A program made the position numbers and the translations under genes. A stretch of DNA of 47,871 bases from a virus. The stretch covers positions 1 through 47,871 of IMG/VR virus record IMGVR_UViG_3300025889_000190; one strand, 5' to 3'. Positions within the stretch are counted from its first letter, which is position 1, and each line of letters starts with the position of its first letter. This document shows, piece by piece, positions 32,759-41,448 of the stretch. Below the pieces are notes generated by a model. That model was not told the origin of the DNA and did no database searches. It saw nothing but the letters and a program-made list of their open reading frames with translations.

Positions 32759-34543
32759 ATGGCAACAGAAACTTTAATTTCACCAGGTGTATTAACAACC
32801 GAAAATGACCAGTCGTTTATTACCACTGGTCCTGTATCAGTTGGTTTAGCTTTGGTAGGTCCTACTGTAAAAGGAGCTCCAAACATGCCAACTGTAGTTA
32901 CTTCATATTCAGACTTTAAAAATAAGTTTGGAGGTTCTTTCACAGGAACAGATGGAAATTCATATGAATATTTGACATCAATTGCTGCTTATAACTACTT
33001 TAACCAAGGTGGTACTTCTATTCTTGTTAATAGAGTAGTTAGTGATAGCTATACTCAAGCAACAACTGGTGATACTATTTGGGTAAGTGGATCAACATCT
33101 GTAACTGATGCTACTGCTAGTTTCACATTAAAAACCATTAATTATGGTGAAATAATGAATACTAGTGGAAGTGGTGAATTTTATTCTGGTTCTAATGATA
33201 CCTTATTATCTGGTTCTAATGACAATGTTAGGTGGGAAATTCAAAATGTTAACTATTCCCAAGGTACATTCACACTAATAATTAGACAAGGTAATGATAC
33301 TACTTTACAGAAAAATGTTTTAGAAACATTTACTGGATGTTCATTAGATCCAAATTCTCCAAATTATATTGAAGCTGTTGTAGGTAACCAATATAAAACT
33401 ATTTCATATGATACTGATAGTGGATGGTATATTAAAACAAACGGTGATTATCCTAACAGAAGTAAATATGTTTATGTATCTAATGTAAATCGTAAAACTC
33501 CAAATTGGTTTGATAATAACGGAAACGCTAAAGCCCAATATACTTCTTCAGTTTTAACAGCTGGCTCATATCTTCCAGCCCCTGGATCGGGATCATTCCA
33601 AGGATCATTTTCTGGTTCTACAGGTGATGACACTCAGTCAAACTCAGTGACTAGTTCTATGTTTTCTTCAATTAATAGTGTAAATACTCAAGGATTAACA
33701 AATAGTGTTTATGCCACAGCTAGTTCAATATTAGCTAATACTGATGAATATGATTTTAGTTTATTATCTACTCCAGGTATATATAATTTAGATTATACCG
33801 CTGTAGGTGATTTTATTAATATGGCTCAAAGTAGAGGTGATTGTTTCTATATTATGGATTTAGTTAATTACACTGCATCTATAGGAACAGTAACTGCTGA
33901 AGCTTTAGAAAGAGATTCTTCATACGCTGGTACTTATTGGCCATGGGTTCAAGTATCATCTCAAGAAACAGGTAAATTAGTATGGGTTCCAGCTTCAACT
34001 GTTATGCCAGGTGTTTATGCCTTTAGTGATAGAGTATCTGCTGAATGGTTCGCCCCAGCTGGTTTAACTAGAGGTGGTTTAGGAGGTGTAATTCAAGCTG
34101 AAAGAAAATTATCTCCAACAGATCGTGATACATTATATGCTTCTAAAGTTAACCCAATCGCTACATTCCCAGGAGTTGGTGTTGTAGCTTATGGTCAGAA
34201 AACATTACAACAAAAACCATCTGCTCTTGATCGTGTTAATGTTCGTAGATTGTTAATTAACTTAAAGAGATTTGTAGGTAATGTTGGTGAAACATTAGTA
34301 TTTGAACAAAATACAACAGTAACTAGAAATAACTTCTTAGCAAGTGTTAATCCATACTTAGAATCAGTACAACAAAAACAAGGTTTGTATGCGTTTAAAG
34401 TAGTAATGGATGAGTCAAATAACGGACCAGATGTTATTGATAGAAACCAGTTAGTAGGTCAAATTTATATCCAACCAACCAAAACAGTTGAATTTGTATT
34501 ATTGAGCTTCAATATTACTCCAACTGGTGCAAGCTTTCAATAA
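32759..34543 (+). CDS. 18: Tail sheath protein, T4 gp18 type
   Basis: A 594-aa contractile sheath subunit. The N-terminus SPGVLTTENDQS followed by GPVSVGLALVGPTVKG and SYSDFKNKFGG is the classic sheath opening. The conserved C-terminal half contains SPTDRDTLYASKVNPIATFPG, the LDRVNVRRLLINLKR helix (about residues 490-504) and a final QIYIQPTKTVEFVLLSFN. Length is close to T4 gp18 (659 aa). Together with the tube gene directly after, it shows the phage has a contractile tail. It has its own upstream motif and the tube gene has another, so the two may be set at different levels. Confidence 0.95.
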   Translation: MATETLISPGVLTTENDQSFITTGPVSVGLALVGPTVKGAPNMPTVVTSYSDFKNKFGGSFTGTDGNSYEYLTSIAAYNYFNQGGTSILVNRVVSDSYTQATTGDTIWVSGSTSVTDATASFTLKTINYGEIMNTSGSGEFYSGSNDTLLSGSNDNVRWEIQNVNYSQGTFTLIIRQGNDTTLQKNVLETFTGCSLDPNSPNYIEAVVGNQYKTISYDTDSGWYIKTNGDYPNRSKYVYVSNVNRKTPNWFDNNGNAKAQYTSSVLTAGSYLPAPGSGSFQGSFSGSTGDDTQSNSVTSSMFSSINSVNTQGLTNSVYATASSILANTDEYDFSLLSTPGIYNLDYTAVGDFINMAQSRGDCFYIMDLVNYTASIGTVTAEALERDSSYAGTYWPWVQVSSQETGKLVWVPASTVMPGVYAFSDRVSAEWFAPAGLTRGGLGGVIQAERKLSPTDRDTLYASKVNPIATFPGVGVVAYGQKTLQQKPSALDRVNVRRLLINLKRFVGNVGETLVFEQNTTVTRNNFLASVNPYLESVQQKQGLYAFKVVMDESNNGPDVIDRNQLVGQIYIQPTKTVEFVLLSFNITPTGASFQ

Positions 34544-34548
34544 TAACT

Positions 34549-34558
34549 AATATTTATA
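34549..34558 (+). promoter_or_regulatory. AATATTTATA motif before the tail tube gene
   Basis: A consensus copy between sheath and tube, ending 13 nt before ATG 34572. It may raise tube mRNA above sheath mRNA. Confidence 0.5.
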
Positions 34559-34571
34559 ATAAACAAACGCC

Positions 34572-35057
34572 ATGCCAGTATTAAATACAAATGAAATCAT
34601 GTTTACTGCTTTTGAACCAAAGGTTCAAAACAGATTTATTATGTACATCCAAGGTGTACCATCATATTTAGTTAAAAAAGTGACAGCTCCTTCTTTCGAT
34701 GCTGGTGAAGTAGTATTAGACCATATCAACGTTTACCGTAAAGTTAAAGGTAAAGTTAGATGGCAAGATATGAACATCGAATTGTACGATCCTGTTACTC
34801 CTTCTGGAGCTCAAGCTGTAATGGAATGGGCTCGTTTAGCACACGAATCAGTAACTGGCCGTGATGGTTATAGCGATTTCTATAAAAAAGATTTACGCTT
34901 TGACATTTTAGGCCCTGTTGGTGATGTAGTAGGTGAATGGATCATTAAAGGTGCTTATGTTAAAACAGCGGCTTTTGGTGATTATGATTGGTCTCAAGAT
35001 CAATATATTAGCCTTTCTTTAAGTGTTGCTATGGATTATTGCATATTAAACTACTAA
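34572..35057 (+). CDS. 19: Tail tube protein, T4 gp19 type
   Basis: A 161-aa protein that stacks in hexameric rings to form the inner tail tube. Its size equals T4 gp19 (163 aa). Recognisable are the N-terminal PKVQNRFIMYIQGVPSYLVKK, the central KVKGKVRWQDMNIELYDP and PSGAQAVMEWARLAHE, and the C-terminal LSLSVAMDYC strand typical of the family. Four of the six Arg codons I read are CGT/CGC, as in the capsid gene, which fits very high expression. A strong terminator follows. Confidence 0.94.
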   Translation: MPVLNTNEIMFTAFEPKVQNRFIMYIQGVPSYLVKKVTAPSFDAGEVVLDHINVYRKVKGKVRWQDMNIELYDPVTPSGAQAVMEWARLAHESVTGRDGYSDFYKKDLRFDILGPVGDVVGEWIIKGAYVKTAAFGDYDWSQDQYISLSLSVAMDYCILNY

Positions 35058-35080
35058 TAGTAGATTTAATAAAAATATTA

Positions 35081-35110
35081 GGGGGTTTGGGTTTCCAAAC
35101 CCCTTTTTTT
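35081..35110 (+). terminator. Intrinsic terminator after the tail tube gene
   Basis: A perfect 9-bp GC-rich stem (35082-35090 with 35095-35103), a GTTT loop and a seven-T tail. The strongest terminator in the window, placed after one of the most abundant virion proteins. Confidence 0.93.
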
Positions 35111-35120
35111 CATATTTATA
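35111..35120 (+). promoter_or_regulatory. CATATTTATA motif right after the tube terminator
   Basis: It begins at the base after the T-run and ends 3 nt before ATG 35124. The terminator-motif-ATG order is the same as at 1730-1780. Confidence 0.55.
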
Positions 35121-35123
35121 AGC

Positions 35124-35414
35124 ATGGCAACAGTAGTGTCTGAAAGTATACAAATAGACTCAACAATTTATGATGAGTATAAAGAAACATGGGCTATTCC
35201 TTATTACTCTGGTAGTGAGTTATTAGCTTTACAAACATTTTACCAATATGGACCTGGTACTAGAACTATAGATAATACAATAGCTCCATTTGATGCTACT
35301 GTAGAACCTGGTAGAATATTTGAAATAACTAGAGAATTTGCTATAAATGTTATATCTGCCAGTTACAGTACATTAATATTTGATTTAACCCCAGATAATG
35401 AGCCACCAATTTAA
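35124..35414 (+). CDS. Small predicted virion protein (96 aa)
   Basis: A short, acidic, beta-rich protein (ETWAIPYYSGSELLAL, then FEITREFAINVISASY). No family recognised. It heads the transcription unit that continues into the 1221-aa adhesin fibre (9 nt gap) and could be an adaptor that fixes this fibre to the baseplate. It follows the tube terminator and motif directly. Confidence 0.65.
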   Translation: MATVVSESIQIDSTIYDEYKETWAIPYYSGSELLALQTFYQYGPGTRTIDNTIAPFDATVEPGRIFEITREFAINVISASYSTLIFDLTPDNEPPI

Positions 35415-35423
35415 TAGTTTAAA

Positions 35424-38400
35424 ATGACCCAAAAAACAAGACAACAAATATTAGATGAAGCTACTCTATATATAGAAAATAATATAGACAGAGCTATTAC
35501 TGCTGAGGATGTTAGACAACGTATATTAGATCTAGCTGATAGTGCAGTATTCCTTTCAGGTTCAAATAATCAAACAATCTCATCAGGATCATTAACAATA
35601 ACTGGATCTGTTTTTGTTTTAGGAACCTTACAAGTATCAGGATCAAATACATTAATAGCTTCAACCCCAGCTGAATTTTCAGATATTATAAGACAAGGTG
35701 TTAACATAGGTACATCTACCAACCCAGAATATAATGTTACAGCTTCAGGTTTAGTTTCATTTGCTAGAGGTTATTATGCTACAGCTTCTGGAGATTATTC
35801 ATTAGCTAACGGTGACCATGTTTATATTACTTCATTAGCACCTTTTGGTGTTGCTGAAGGTCAATATAATACTATATTAAAAGGTACAGGATCACGAGTT
35901 GAAGGTCAATATAATACTATATTAACAGGTTCTTATTCTCACGCTGAAGGTCAATATAATACTATTGGAGGAATATTTACTAAATGGGGAGGAAGCACTG
36001 GTTATTCTACTGGTAGTTATTCTCATGTTGAAGGATATAAAAACACAGTATTAGGTGATTATTCTCACGCAGAAGGATTATTACAAAGAGTTTATAGTCA
36101 ACATGCTCATGGTGAAGGTGATAACAACTATGTAGGAGATAGAAACTATCCAAATCATCCTATTATTGGTAGTCATGCTCACGCTGAAGGTTGTTACAAT
36201 TTTCCCGCCGCTTATGGGTCCCACGCTGAAGGCAATAATAACTTTACATACAATAATGCTGGAGCGAGTAGTAACTATGGTAACAGTGCATATTGGGCCC
36301 ATGTAGAAGGTTATTATAACTTAATTAAATCCGCTTGGTCTCATGTTGAAGGTGCTGGTAATTATATTCTCTCCGGTGATGCAGCATATACTCATGTTGA
36401 AGGAGGATATAATGATATAAATGGTTCTACTAGATATTCTCATGTTGAAGGATATCTTAATAGTACAAACGGAGATGTATTTTATTCACATGTTGAAGGC
36501 CAAGAAAATAAATTACTTGGAGGAACTTGGTGGGACAGAGCAGTGTTTTCTTCTCATATAGAAGGTTATAAAAATACAATAAAAAACAATTATACAGCTA
36601 GTTACTTTAACCATATTGAAGGAGCATTTAATACAATATTAGACGGAACATCATCACCTACAACTCCTGAATATTATAACCATGTAGAAGGTTTAAAAAA
36701 TACATTAATAGGAGGTGATCATAATCATATTGAAGGTTCTTATAATACTATTTTATATAAATCAATTAACAACCATACTGAAGGATATGGTAATATTATA
36801 ACTTCTGGTTCAAATAGTTCACACATTGAAGGTTATAGTAATATTATAAGTGGTTCTAAGGCTTCACACGCTGAAGGTTATAGAACAACAACTATTGGAA
36901 ATTATTCACATGCTGAAGGATCCGGGTCTGTAACAACAGGTATAGGTTCACATGCAGCTGGTTTACATACAATAGCTAATGAAAATTATGTTAATGTAGT
37001 TGGTCATTATAATATAGATCGTCCACAAACAGATGATTTATTTGTTGTAGGTAATGGTACTTCAAGTACAAGAAGTGATTTAGCTATATTTAATAAAACC
37101 TTTAACGCTTTCTCACAAAGTGTTTATATGCCTGATCTGACCCAAGCTACCCAAACTTATGTTATAGGATGGAATGCTGTAGATGGTCAATTATTTTATC
37201 AAAATGCTTCTTCAGCATCATCTACAGTTACTGTTTATGAAACAGGTTCATTAGTTAACTCTAATACTACTAAATTTAATTTTACAGGTTCTGGAGTATC
37301 AGTTAATCAAAGTGGTAGTGATGGAGTAATAATAGAAATAACAGGAGGAGGAGGAGCAGGTACTCAAGGAATTCAAGGTATTCAAGGTCCACAAGGTACT
37401 ATTGGAACCCAAGGAATACAAGGTATTCAAGGTCCTCAAGGTGCTACTGGTGCTCAAGGTACTGTTGGAGCCCAAGGTACTGTTGGAGCCCAAGGAATAC
37501 AAGGTATACAAGGTGCTGATGGTACTCAAGGAACTACAGGTGCGCAAGGTATTCAAGGTCCTCAAGGTATACAAGGTATAACTGGAGCACAAGGTATACA
37601 AGGTATAACTGGAGCACAAGGTATACAAGGTATTCAAGGAGATGAAGCTACACCACATACTGTTTACGATGAAGGAACTTTAGTTAATACACCAGTTTAT
37701 AATTGGAATTTTGTAGGTAATGCTGTTAGCGCTTCTATAAGTGGATCTAATGGTGTATTAGTTACAGTAACAGAAGTTGATAATTGGCAAGATGTTACAA
37801 CAAGAGATAATCATACTTCATGTAGTTTAGATATTAGTTTACCTTCAGACCAAAGTGGTTTAAGAAATATAACAGGATCATTTAGTGATGGTCCAACATT
37901 CACACATGGTACAAGATTAACAGCCTCAGCAGCTTATTCAGTTGTTCATGGTGATAGTAATTCAGTAACAGGTAATGCTATGTATGCCCACGCTGAAGGA
38001 TATGGTAATAGTATTACTAATGGTGGTTATTATTCTCATGCTGAAGGTTTCCAAAATATAATATCTGCCGATTATTCCCATGCTGAAGGTGTAGGTAATA
38101 CTTTATTAGGTAATGGGCATGCAGAAGGTTACCAAAATACAATAACTTATGGTGCTTATAACCATATTGAAGGATATCAAAACACTATATCAGGAAGTTA
38201 TAATAACGCTAAAGGTTCACAAAATAAAATTTTAGGTGCTAGCTACGCTCACGCTGAAGGAAGAATTAATACCATTATGTCATCAGCTGATTATTCTCAT
38301 GCTGAAGGTATTAATAACACTGTTTATGCTATAGATGCTCACGTAGAAGGAGATCAGAATGATATATACATTTTAGGTTATCATGCTCATGCTGAAGGTT

Positions 38401-39089
38401 GTTTTAATACAACTTTAGCATATGGATCTCACGTTGAAGGAAATGCTAATACTATATTATTATACGCTAGTTGGTCTCACGCTGAAGGTGGCGAAAATAT
38501 AATAGCAGGACCTTGGTCTCATGCTGAAGGATATCGCACTTATGCTAGTGGTACTTATTCACATACTGAAGGTAGAGAAACAAGAACAATAGGATTTGCA
38601 TCACATGCTGAAGGTTATTATACTTTAGCTCAAGGAGCTTATTCTCACGCCGGTGGTAATCATACCTCAGCATCAGCTCAATATCAAACAGTAGTTGGTG
38701 CTTATAATGAAACTTTAGGAAGTGCTCATTTCTTAATAGGTGATGGTGCTAGTGAAGCTGATAGATCAAACGTGTTTGTAGCTTATACAGATCAAATAGG
38801 TATAAATGCTGCTCCAAGTGCTTCTGTAGCATTACATGTTCACTCCAAAACATCATCCCCAGGTGGATTTATGTATCCAGTAATGAGTTATTCTGAAAGA
38901 ATAAATTTAAACAAATATGAAGGATTAACAGTTTATCAAAGTGGAAGCTTTACTAAAACGCAAACAATTAGATATTGCCTCCCAGGAACAAACTTTTGTT
39001 TTACATTTTCTATACCTTTATTTACTGTTCCTGGAGGACTTTATACAGTTCAACCATCAGGAAGTGGTTTAGAATGGGTTAATAAATAA
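35424..39089 (+). CDS. Adhesin-like fibre with beta-roll (HAEG) repeats and a collagen stalk
   Basis: A 1221-aa fibre protein. Residues 1 to about 50 are helical (QQILDEATLYIENN, VRQRILDLADS). From about 145 to 515 run roughly 22 imperfect repeats of the form [S/A/N]-H-[A/V/I]-E-G-x-x-N-[T/I], the left-handed beta-roll seen in YadA-type heads and phage fibres. Residues 646-738 are 31 Gly-X-Y triplets (GIQ, GPQ, GAQ, GTV). A second roll with about 16 repeats follows from about 850 to 1090. The C-terminal 130 residues are a separate beta domain ending in SGSGLEWVNK. The order roll-collagen-roll indicates a trimeric receptor-binding fibre. A homologue of adhesin heptosyltransferases lies just downstream, so the Ser/Thr/Asn-rich roll surfaces may be glycosylated. 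Confidence 0.82.
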   Translation: MTQKTRQQILDEATLYIENNIDRAITAEDVRQRILDLADSAVFLSGSNNQTISSGSLTITGSVFVLGTLQVSGSNTLIASTPAEFSDIIRQGVNIGTSTNPEYNVTASGLVSFARGYYATASGDYSLANGDHVYITSLAPFGVAEGQYNTILKGTGSRVEGQYNTILTGSYSHAEGQYNTIGGIFTKWGGSTGYSTGSYSHVEGYKNTVLGDYSHAEGLLQRVYSQHAHGEGDNNYVGDRNYPNHPIIGSHAHAEGCYNFPAAYGSHAEGNNNFTYNNAGASSNYGNSAYWAHVEGYYNLIKSAWSHVEGAGNYILSGDAAYTHVEGGYNDINGSTRYSHVEGYLNSTNGDVFYSHVEGQENKLLGGTWWDRAVFSSHIEGYKNTIKNNYTASYFNHIEGAFNTILDGTSSPTTPEYYNHVEGLKNTLIGGDHNHIEGSYNTILYKSINNHTEGYGNIITSGSNSSHIEGYSNIISGSKASHAEGYRTTTIGNYSHAEGSGSVTTGIGSHAAGLHTIANENYVNVVGHYNIDRPQTDDLFVVGNGTSSTRSDLAIFNKTFNAFSQSVYMPDLTQATQTYVIGWNAVDGQLFYQNASSASSTVTVYETGSLVNSNTTKFNFTGSGVSVNQSGSDGVIIEITGGGGAGTQGIQGIQGPQGTIGTQGIQGIQGPQGATGAQGTVGAQGTVGAQGIQGIQGADGTQGTTGAQGIQGPQGIQGITGAQGIQGITGAQGIQGIQGDEATPHTVYDEGTLVNTPVYNWNFVGNAVSASISGSNGVLVTVTEVDNWQDVTTRDNHTSCSLDISLPSDQSGLRNITGSFSDGPTFTHGTRLTASAAYSVVHGDSNSVTGNAMYAHAEGYGNSITNGGYYSHAEGFQNIISADYSHAEGVGNTLLGNGHAEGYQNTITYGAYNHIEGYQNTISGSYNNAKGSQNKILGASYAHAEGRINTIMSSADYSHAEGINNTVYAIDAHVEGDQNDIYILGYHAHAEGCFNTTLAYGSHVEGNANTILLYASWSHAEGGENIIAGPWSHAEGYRTYASGTYSHTEGRETRTIGFASHAEGYYTLAQGAYSHAGGNHTSASAQYQTVVGAYNETLGSAHFLIGDGASEADRSNVFVAYTDQIGINAAPSASVALHVHSKTSSPGGFMYPVMSYSERINLNKYEGLTVYQSGSFTKTQTIRYCLPGTNFCFTFSIPLFTVPGGLYTVQPSGSGLEWVNK
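35850..36966 (+). repeat. First HAEG beta-roll repeat array
   Basis: About 22 degenerate protein-level repeats, 13-20 residues apart, each with a His-x-Glu-Gly core. Spacing varies where loops are inserted. DNA copies are diverged. Confidence 0.8.
37359..37637 (+). repeat. Gly-X-Y block of the adhesin fibre (31 triplets)
   Basis: It encodes residues 646-738. It contains GPQ, GAQ, GTV and GAD triplets absent from most of fibres 1 and 2. Confidence 0.92.
37980..38700 (+). repeat. Second HAEG beta-roll repeat array
   Basis: About 16 repeats of the same His-x-Glu-Gly type on the far side of the collagen block. Confidence 0.8.
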
Positions 39090-39111
39090 TTATAAATAAA
39101 AATAAAATATT

Positions 39112-39363
39112 ATGCCAGAAGCAAACGACTTAGCAGCCGGATCATCATTTGACATAGATACAGGAACCCAAACTGTTTATGGTAGTGTATTTACTTACGG
39201 ATTTTTGATGACATCAGCATCAGTTATATTAACTCCAACAGGTTCATTACCAAATCCAGCTGAATCTGTTAGTGGACAAATGGTAAACTATCAATCATCT
39301 ACAACAGGTTCATTATGGTTTTATAACGGTACTGCTTGGAAAGAAGTTCAATTTGTACCTTAA
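39112..39363 (+). CDS. Small fibre-associated protein (83 aa), unknown
   Basis: An Asn/Ser/Thr-rich beta protein. The second half, GQMVNYQSSTTGSLWFYNGTAWKEV, read in parts (GQMVNYQSS; SLWFYNGTAWKE), resembles small tip or cap modules at the end of phage fibres. It lies between the adhesin fibre and the heptosyltransferase-like gene and is probably in their transcription unit. A TATAAATA string lies upstream at 39091-39098. Function unknown. Confidence 0.6.
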   Translation: MPEANDLAAGSSFDIDTGTQTVYGSVFTYGFLMTSASVILTPTGSLPNPAESVSGQMVNYQSSTTGSLWFYNGTAWKEVQFVP

Positions 39364-39371
39364 AATAAATT

Positions 39372-40406
39372 ATGAAAATAAAAATTAGTTATGTAACAGA
39401 ATTACCAGTTACAATTGGAGGACCTTTAATTTATTTTTTCCCTGAATCAGAGGAAGAATTAACACAAGAATATACAGTATCATTTTATGATATTGAATCA
39501 GATTCTTTAGTAAATCAACTTACAGTTTTACCTGATAAACCTTTAACAGGTGATAGACAGTGGTTTACTAAATGGAGAATAACTATAACTGATTCAAACA
39601 AAAAACTTATTAAATTTGATGAATATAACGCTGAAAACGAGACAGTGTTTATAAAGTGTGACTCTTGGGGAATAGGCGATACTTTAGCATGGATGCCATA
39701 TTTTGAAGAATTTAGAAAAAAACATAATTGTAAATTAATTGTTTCTACTTTCTTTAATGAATTTTTTATAATGGCTTATCCTGATATAATGTTTGTTAAG
39801 CCTAACACCAAAATATGGAACATATACGCGCAATATTACGTGGGAACACAACCTGATATTAACACTCGATATGCTCCATCAAACCATTTAGATAAACCAT
39901 TACAGCGCGTAGCTTCTGATATTTTAGGTTTAGAATATAAAGAAATTAGACCTAATATTGGTATGCCTTCTTATCCAAAACAAAAGAAAATCACATTAAG
40001 TGAATTTACTTCTGGTAAAGATAAAGATTGGGGTACAACAGAAGATTGGCAAAAAGTTGTAGACTTGTTTGTTGAAAAAGGATATGAAGTAGTTGTAATA
40101 TCAAAAGAACCAACTGAATTAAAAAATGTAACAGACCAAACCGGTGATATTTCTTTAGATAAAAGAGCATTAGAAACAGCTACTTCAGAATATCATATTG
40201 GTTCTTCAACAGGTTTATCATGGTTAGCTTGGGCTTGTAATACAGAAGTATTTTTAATTTCTGACTTTACACCTCCTTATCATGAATTTAGTTGCCATAG
40301 AATATCCCATCCAGAACATCCAGCAGAACAAGTATTAAGTTTAAAATCAGAACACCCAACTCCTGTAGAACATGTTTTAGAAGAGATTAAAAAAGTGTTA
40401 GGCTAG
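39372..40406 (+). CDS. Autotransporter O-heptosyltransferase-like glycosyltransferase (TibC/Aah family)
   Basis: A 344-aa glycosyltransferase with the hallmarks of bacterial autotransporter heptosyltransferases: DSWGIGDTLAWMPYFEEFRKK (from residue 97), then IVSTFFNEFF, a YPDIMFVKP stretch, VASDILGLEYKEIRPNIG (about 179-196), a Rossmann-type VVDLFVEKGYEVVVISKEP, and IGSSTGLSWLAWA (about 276-288) followed by ISDFTPPYHEF. This family links heptose from an ADP-heptose-type donor to Ser residues of beta-helical adhesins. Family enzymes carry a C-terminal Cys cluster that binds iron; here only one Cys (in SCHR) remains, so that site seems lost. The gene follows the beta-roll adhesin fibre, an obvious candidate substrate. 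No capsule or LPS genes are nearby. Family call strong, acceptor inferred. Confidence 0.78.
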   Translation: MKIKISYVTELPVTIGGPLIYFFPESEEELTQEYTVSFYDIESDSLVNQLTVLPDKPLTGDRQWFTKWRITITDSNKKLIKFDEYNAENETVFIKCDSWGIGDTLAWMPYFEEFRKKHNCKLIVSTFFNEFFIMAYPDIMFVKPNTKIWNIYAQYYVGTQPDINTRYAPSNHLDKPLQRVASDILGLEYKEIRPNIGMPSYPKQKKITLSEFTSGKDKDWGTTEDWQKVVDLFVEKGYEVVVISKEPTELKNVTDQTGDISLDKRALETATSEYHIGSSTGLSWLAWACNTEVFLISDFTPPYHEFSCHRISHPEHPAEQVLSLKSEHPTPVEHVLEEIKKVLG

Positions 40407-40417
40407 TTTTTTAATTA

Positions 40418-40427
40418 TATATTTATA
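40418..40427 (+). promoter_or_regulatory. TATATTTATA motif before the hub gene
   Basis: A motif copy in a T/A-rich gap, ending 15 nt before ATG 40443. Confidence 0.45.
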
Positions 40428-40442
40428 TACAAATAGATTGTT

Positions 40443-41207
40443 ATGTCTGAGAATAAATTTAAGTTTCCGACCGAAGTTGTAGAATTGCCATCTAAAGGCT
40501 TTCCGTATCCAGAATCATCTCCATTATCATCAGGTACTATTGAGATGAAGTACATGTCTGCTAAAGAAGAAGACATTTTAACCAACATGAACTTTATTAG
40601 GCAAGGTGTTGTAATTGATAGATTATTACAATCAATGATTGTTTCTAAAATTGATTATGATGAATTGTTAACAGGTGATAAAAATGCTTTATTAGTAGCA
40701 GCTCGTATTTTAGGATATGGTAAAGATTATGATGTTGAACTTACAGATGATTATGGACAAAAAGTTAAAACAGTAATTGATTTAACTGATTTTGATCCAA
40801 AACCAATTGATGAGTCAATTTTTGTAAAAGGTAAAAATGAATTTGCTTTTACTTTACCACAATCAAAAGTAACAGTTACTTTTAAATTGTTAACTCATGC
40901 TGATGATAAAAAGATTGAGCAAGAAATTAAAGGATTGACTAAAGCTAATCCAAATGGTTCTTATGATATCACAACTCGTTTAAAACACTTAATCACCTCT
41001 GTTAATGGTGACTCAGATAACAATACTATTAGAGACTTTGTTGATAATATGATGGTACGAGACGCAAGAGCAGTACGTGAATATGCGGCCAAAATCACCC
41101 CAGATTTAGATACTCGTATTAGTTACATTAATTCAAAAGGTGATGTTGTGGAGGGCATCACTATGCCAATCGGTACTAACTTTTTTTGGCCTGACTCCGG
41201 AATATAA
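40443..41207 (+). CDS. 26: Baseplate hub protein, gp26-like (T4_baseplate family)
   Basis: A 254-aa protein. LPSKGFPYPESSPLSSGTIEM (in the first 35 residues) followed by SAKEEDILTNMNFIRQG, then LLQSMI and LLTGDKNALLVAARILGYG, is the pattern of the gp26-type hub family, which takes part in building the central baseplate hub. The C-terminus reads TNFFWPDSGI. A run of seven T residues at 41181-41187 lies just before the stop, and the +1 frame continues into the next ORF (see there). Own upstream motif. Confidence 0.72.
   Translation: MSENKFKFPTEVVELPSKGFPYPESSPLSSGTIEMKYMSAKEEDILTNMNFIRQGVVIDRLLQSMIVSKIDYDELLTGDKNALLVAARILGYGKDYDVELTDDYGQKVKTVIDLTDFDPKPIDESIFVKGKNEFAFTLPQSKVTVTFKLLTHADDKKIEQEIKGLTKANPNGSYDITTRLKHLITSVNGDSDNNTIRDFVDNMMVRDARAVREYAAKITPDLDTRISYINSKGDVVEGITMPIGTNFFWPDSGI
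41181..41187 (+). promoter_or_regulatory. T7 slippery run, possible frameshift site
   Basis: Seven T residues at the end of the gp26-like gene. A +1 (or -2) slip leaves the P-site TTT codon still paired and moves into the frame of the downstream ORF, which is open from there. Role inferred. Confidence 0.35.
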
Positions 41208-41217
41208 AGCAATTTAT

Positions 41218-41448
41218 ATGTCTGAAATCCATGATTTAGTTTATCATGGTGGTGGAGGTTTTATATGGAGTGAAGTTTATGAAATGCCTATTATGACTCG
41301 TAGATTTCATATAAGAAAAATCAATGATTTTAATGAAAAACAAAAAGAAGAATTTGAAAAATCACAAGGTAAACAAGCCTCTATAACCCCATCCTCAAAA
41401 CAACCAGTATTTCAACCTGATATAGTAACAAAGGCGTCTAAAAGATAG
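41218..41448 (+). CDS. Small baseplate/tail assembly protein, possibly made as a frameshift extension
   Basis: It is 76 aa from ATG 41218. The core DLVYHGGGGFIWSEVYEMP followed by RRFHIRKINDF resembles a conserved short helical protein found after gp26-type genes in marine T4-like phages. The open frame continues upstream through GLTPEYKAIY, which reads like the first part of the same helical unit, so the true product may begin earlier. Either an upstream start inside the gp26-like gene (ATG 41140) or a +1 slip at the T7 run would add it. A split hub/assembly-chaperone pair is the likely role. C-terminal 25 residues are Ser/Pro/Gln-rich and probably unstructured. Confidence 0.6.
   Translation: MSEIHDLVYHGGGGFIWSEVYEMPIMTRRFHIRKINDFNEKQKEEFEKSQGKQASITPSSKQPVFQPDIVTKASKR

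Noticed and set aside
39091-39098. Forward TATAAATA as a T4-type late promoter for the 83-aa gene
   Set aside because: Only one or two such strings occur in gaps of this AT-rich DNA, compared with twelve copies of the opposite form; not enough to call it a promoter.
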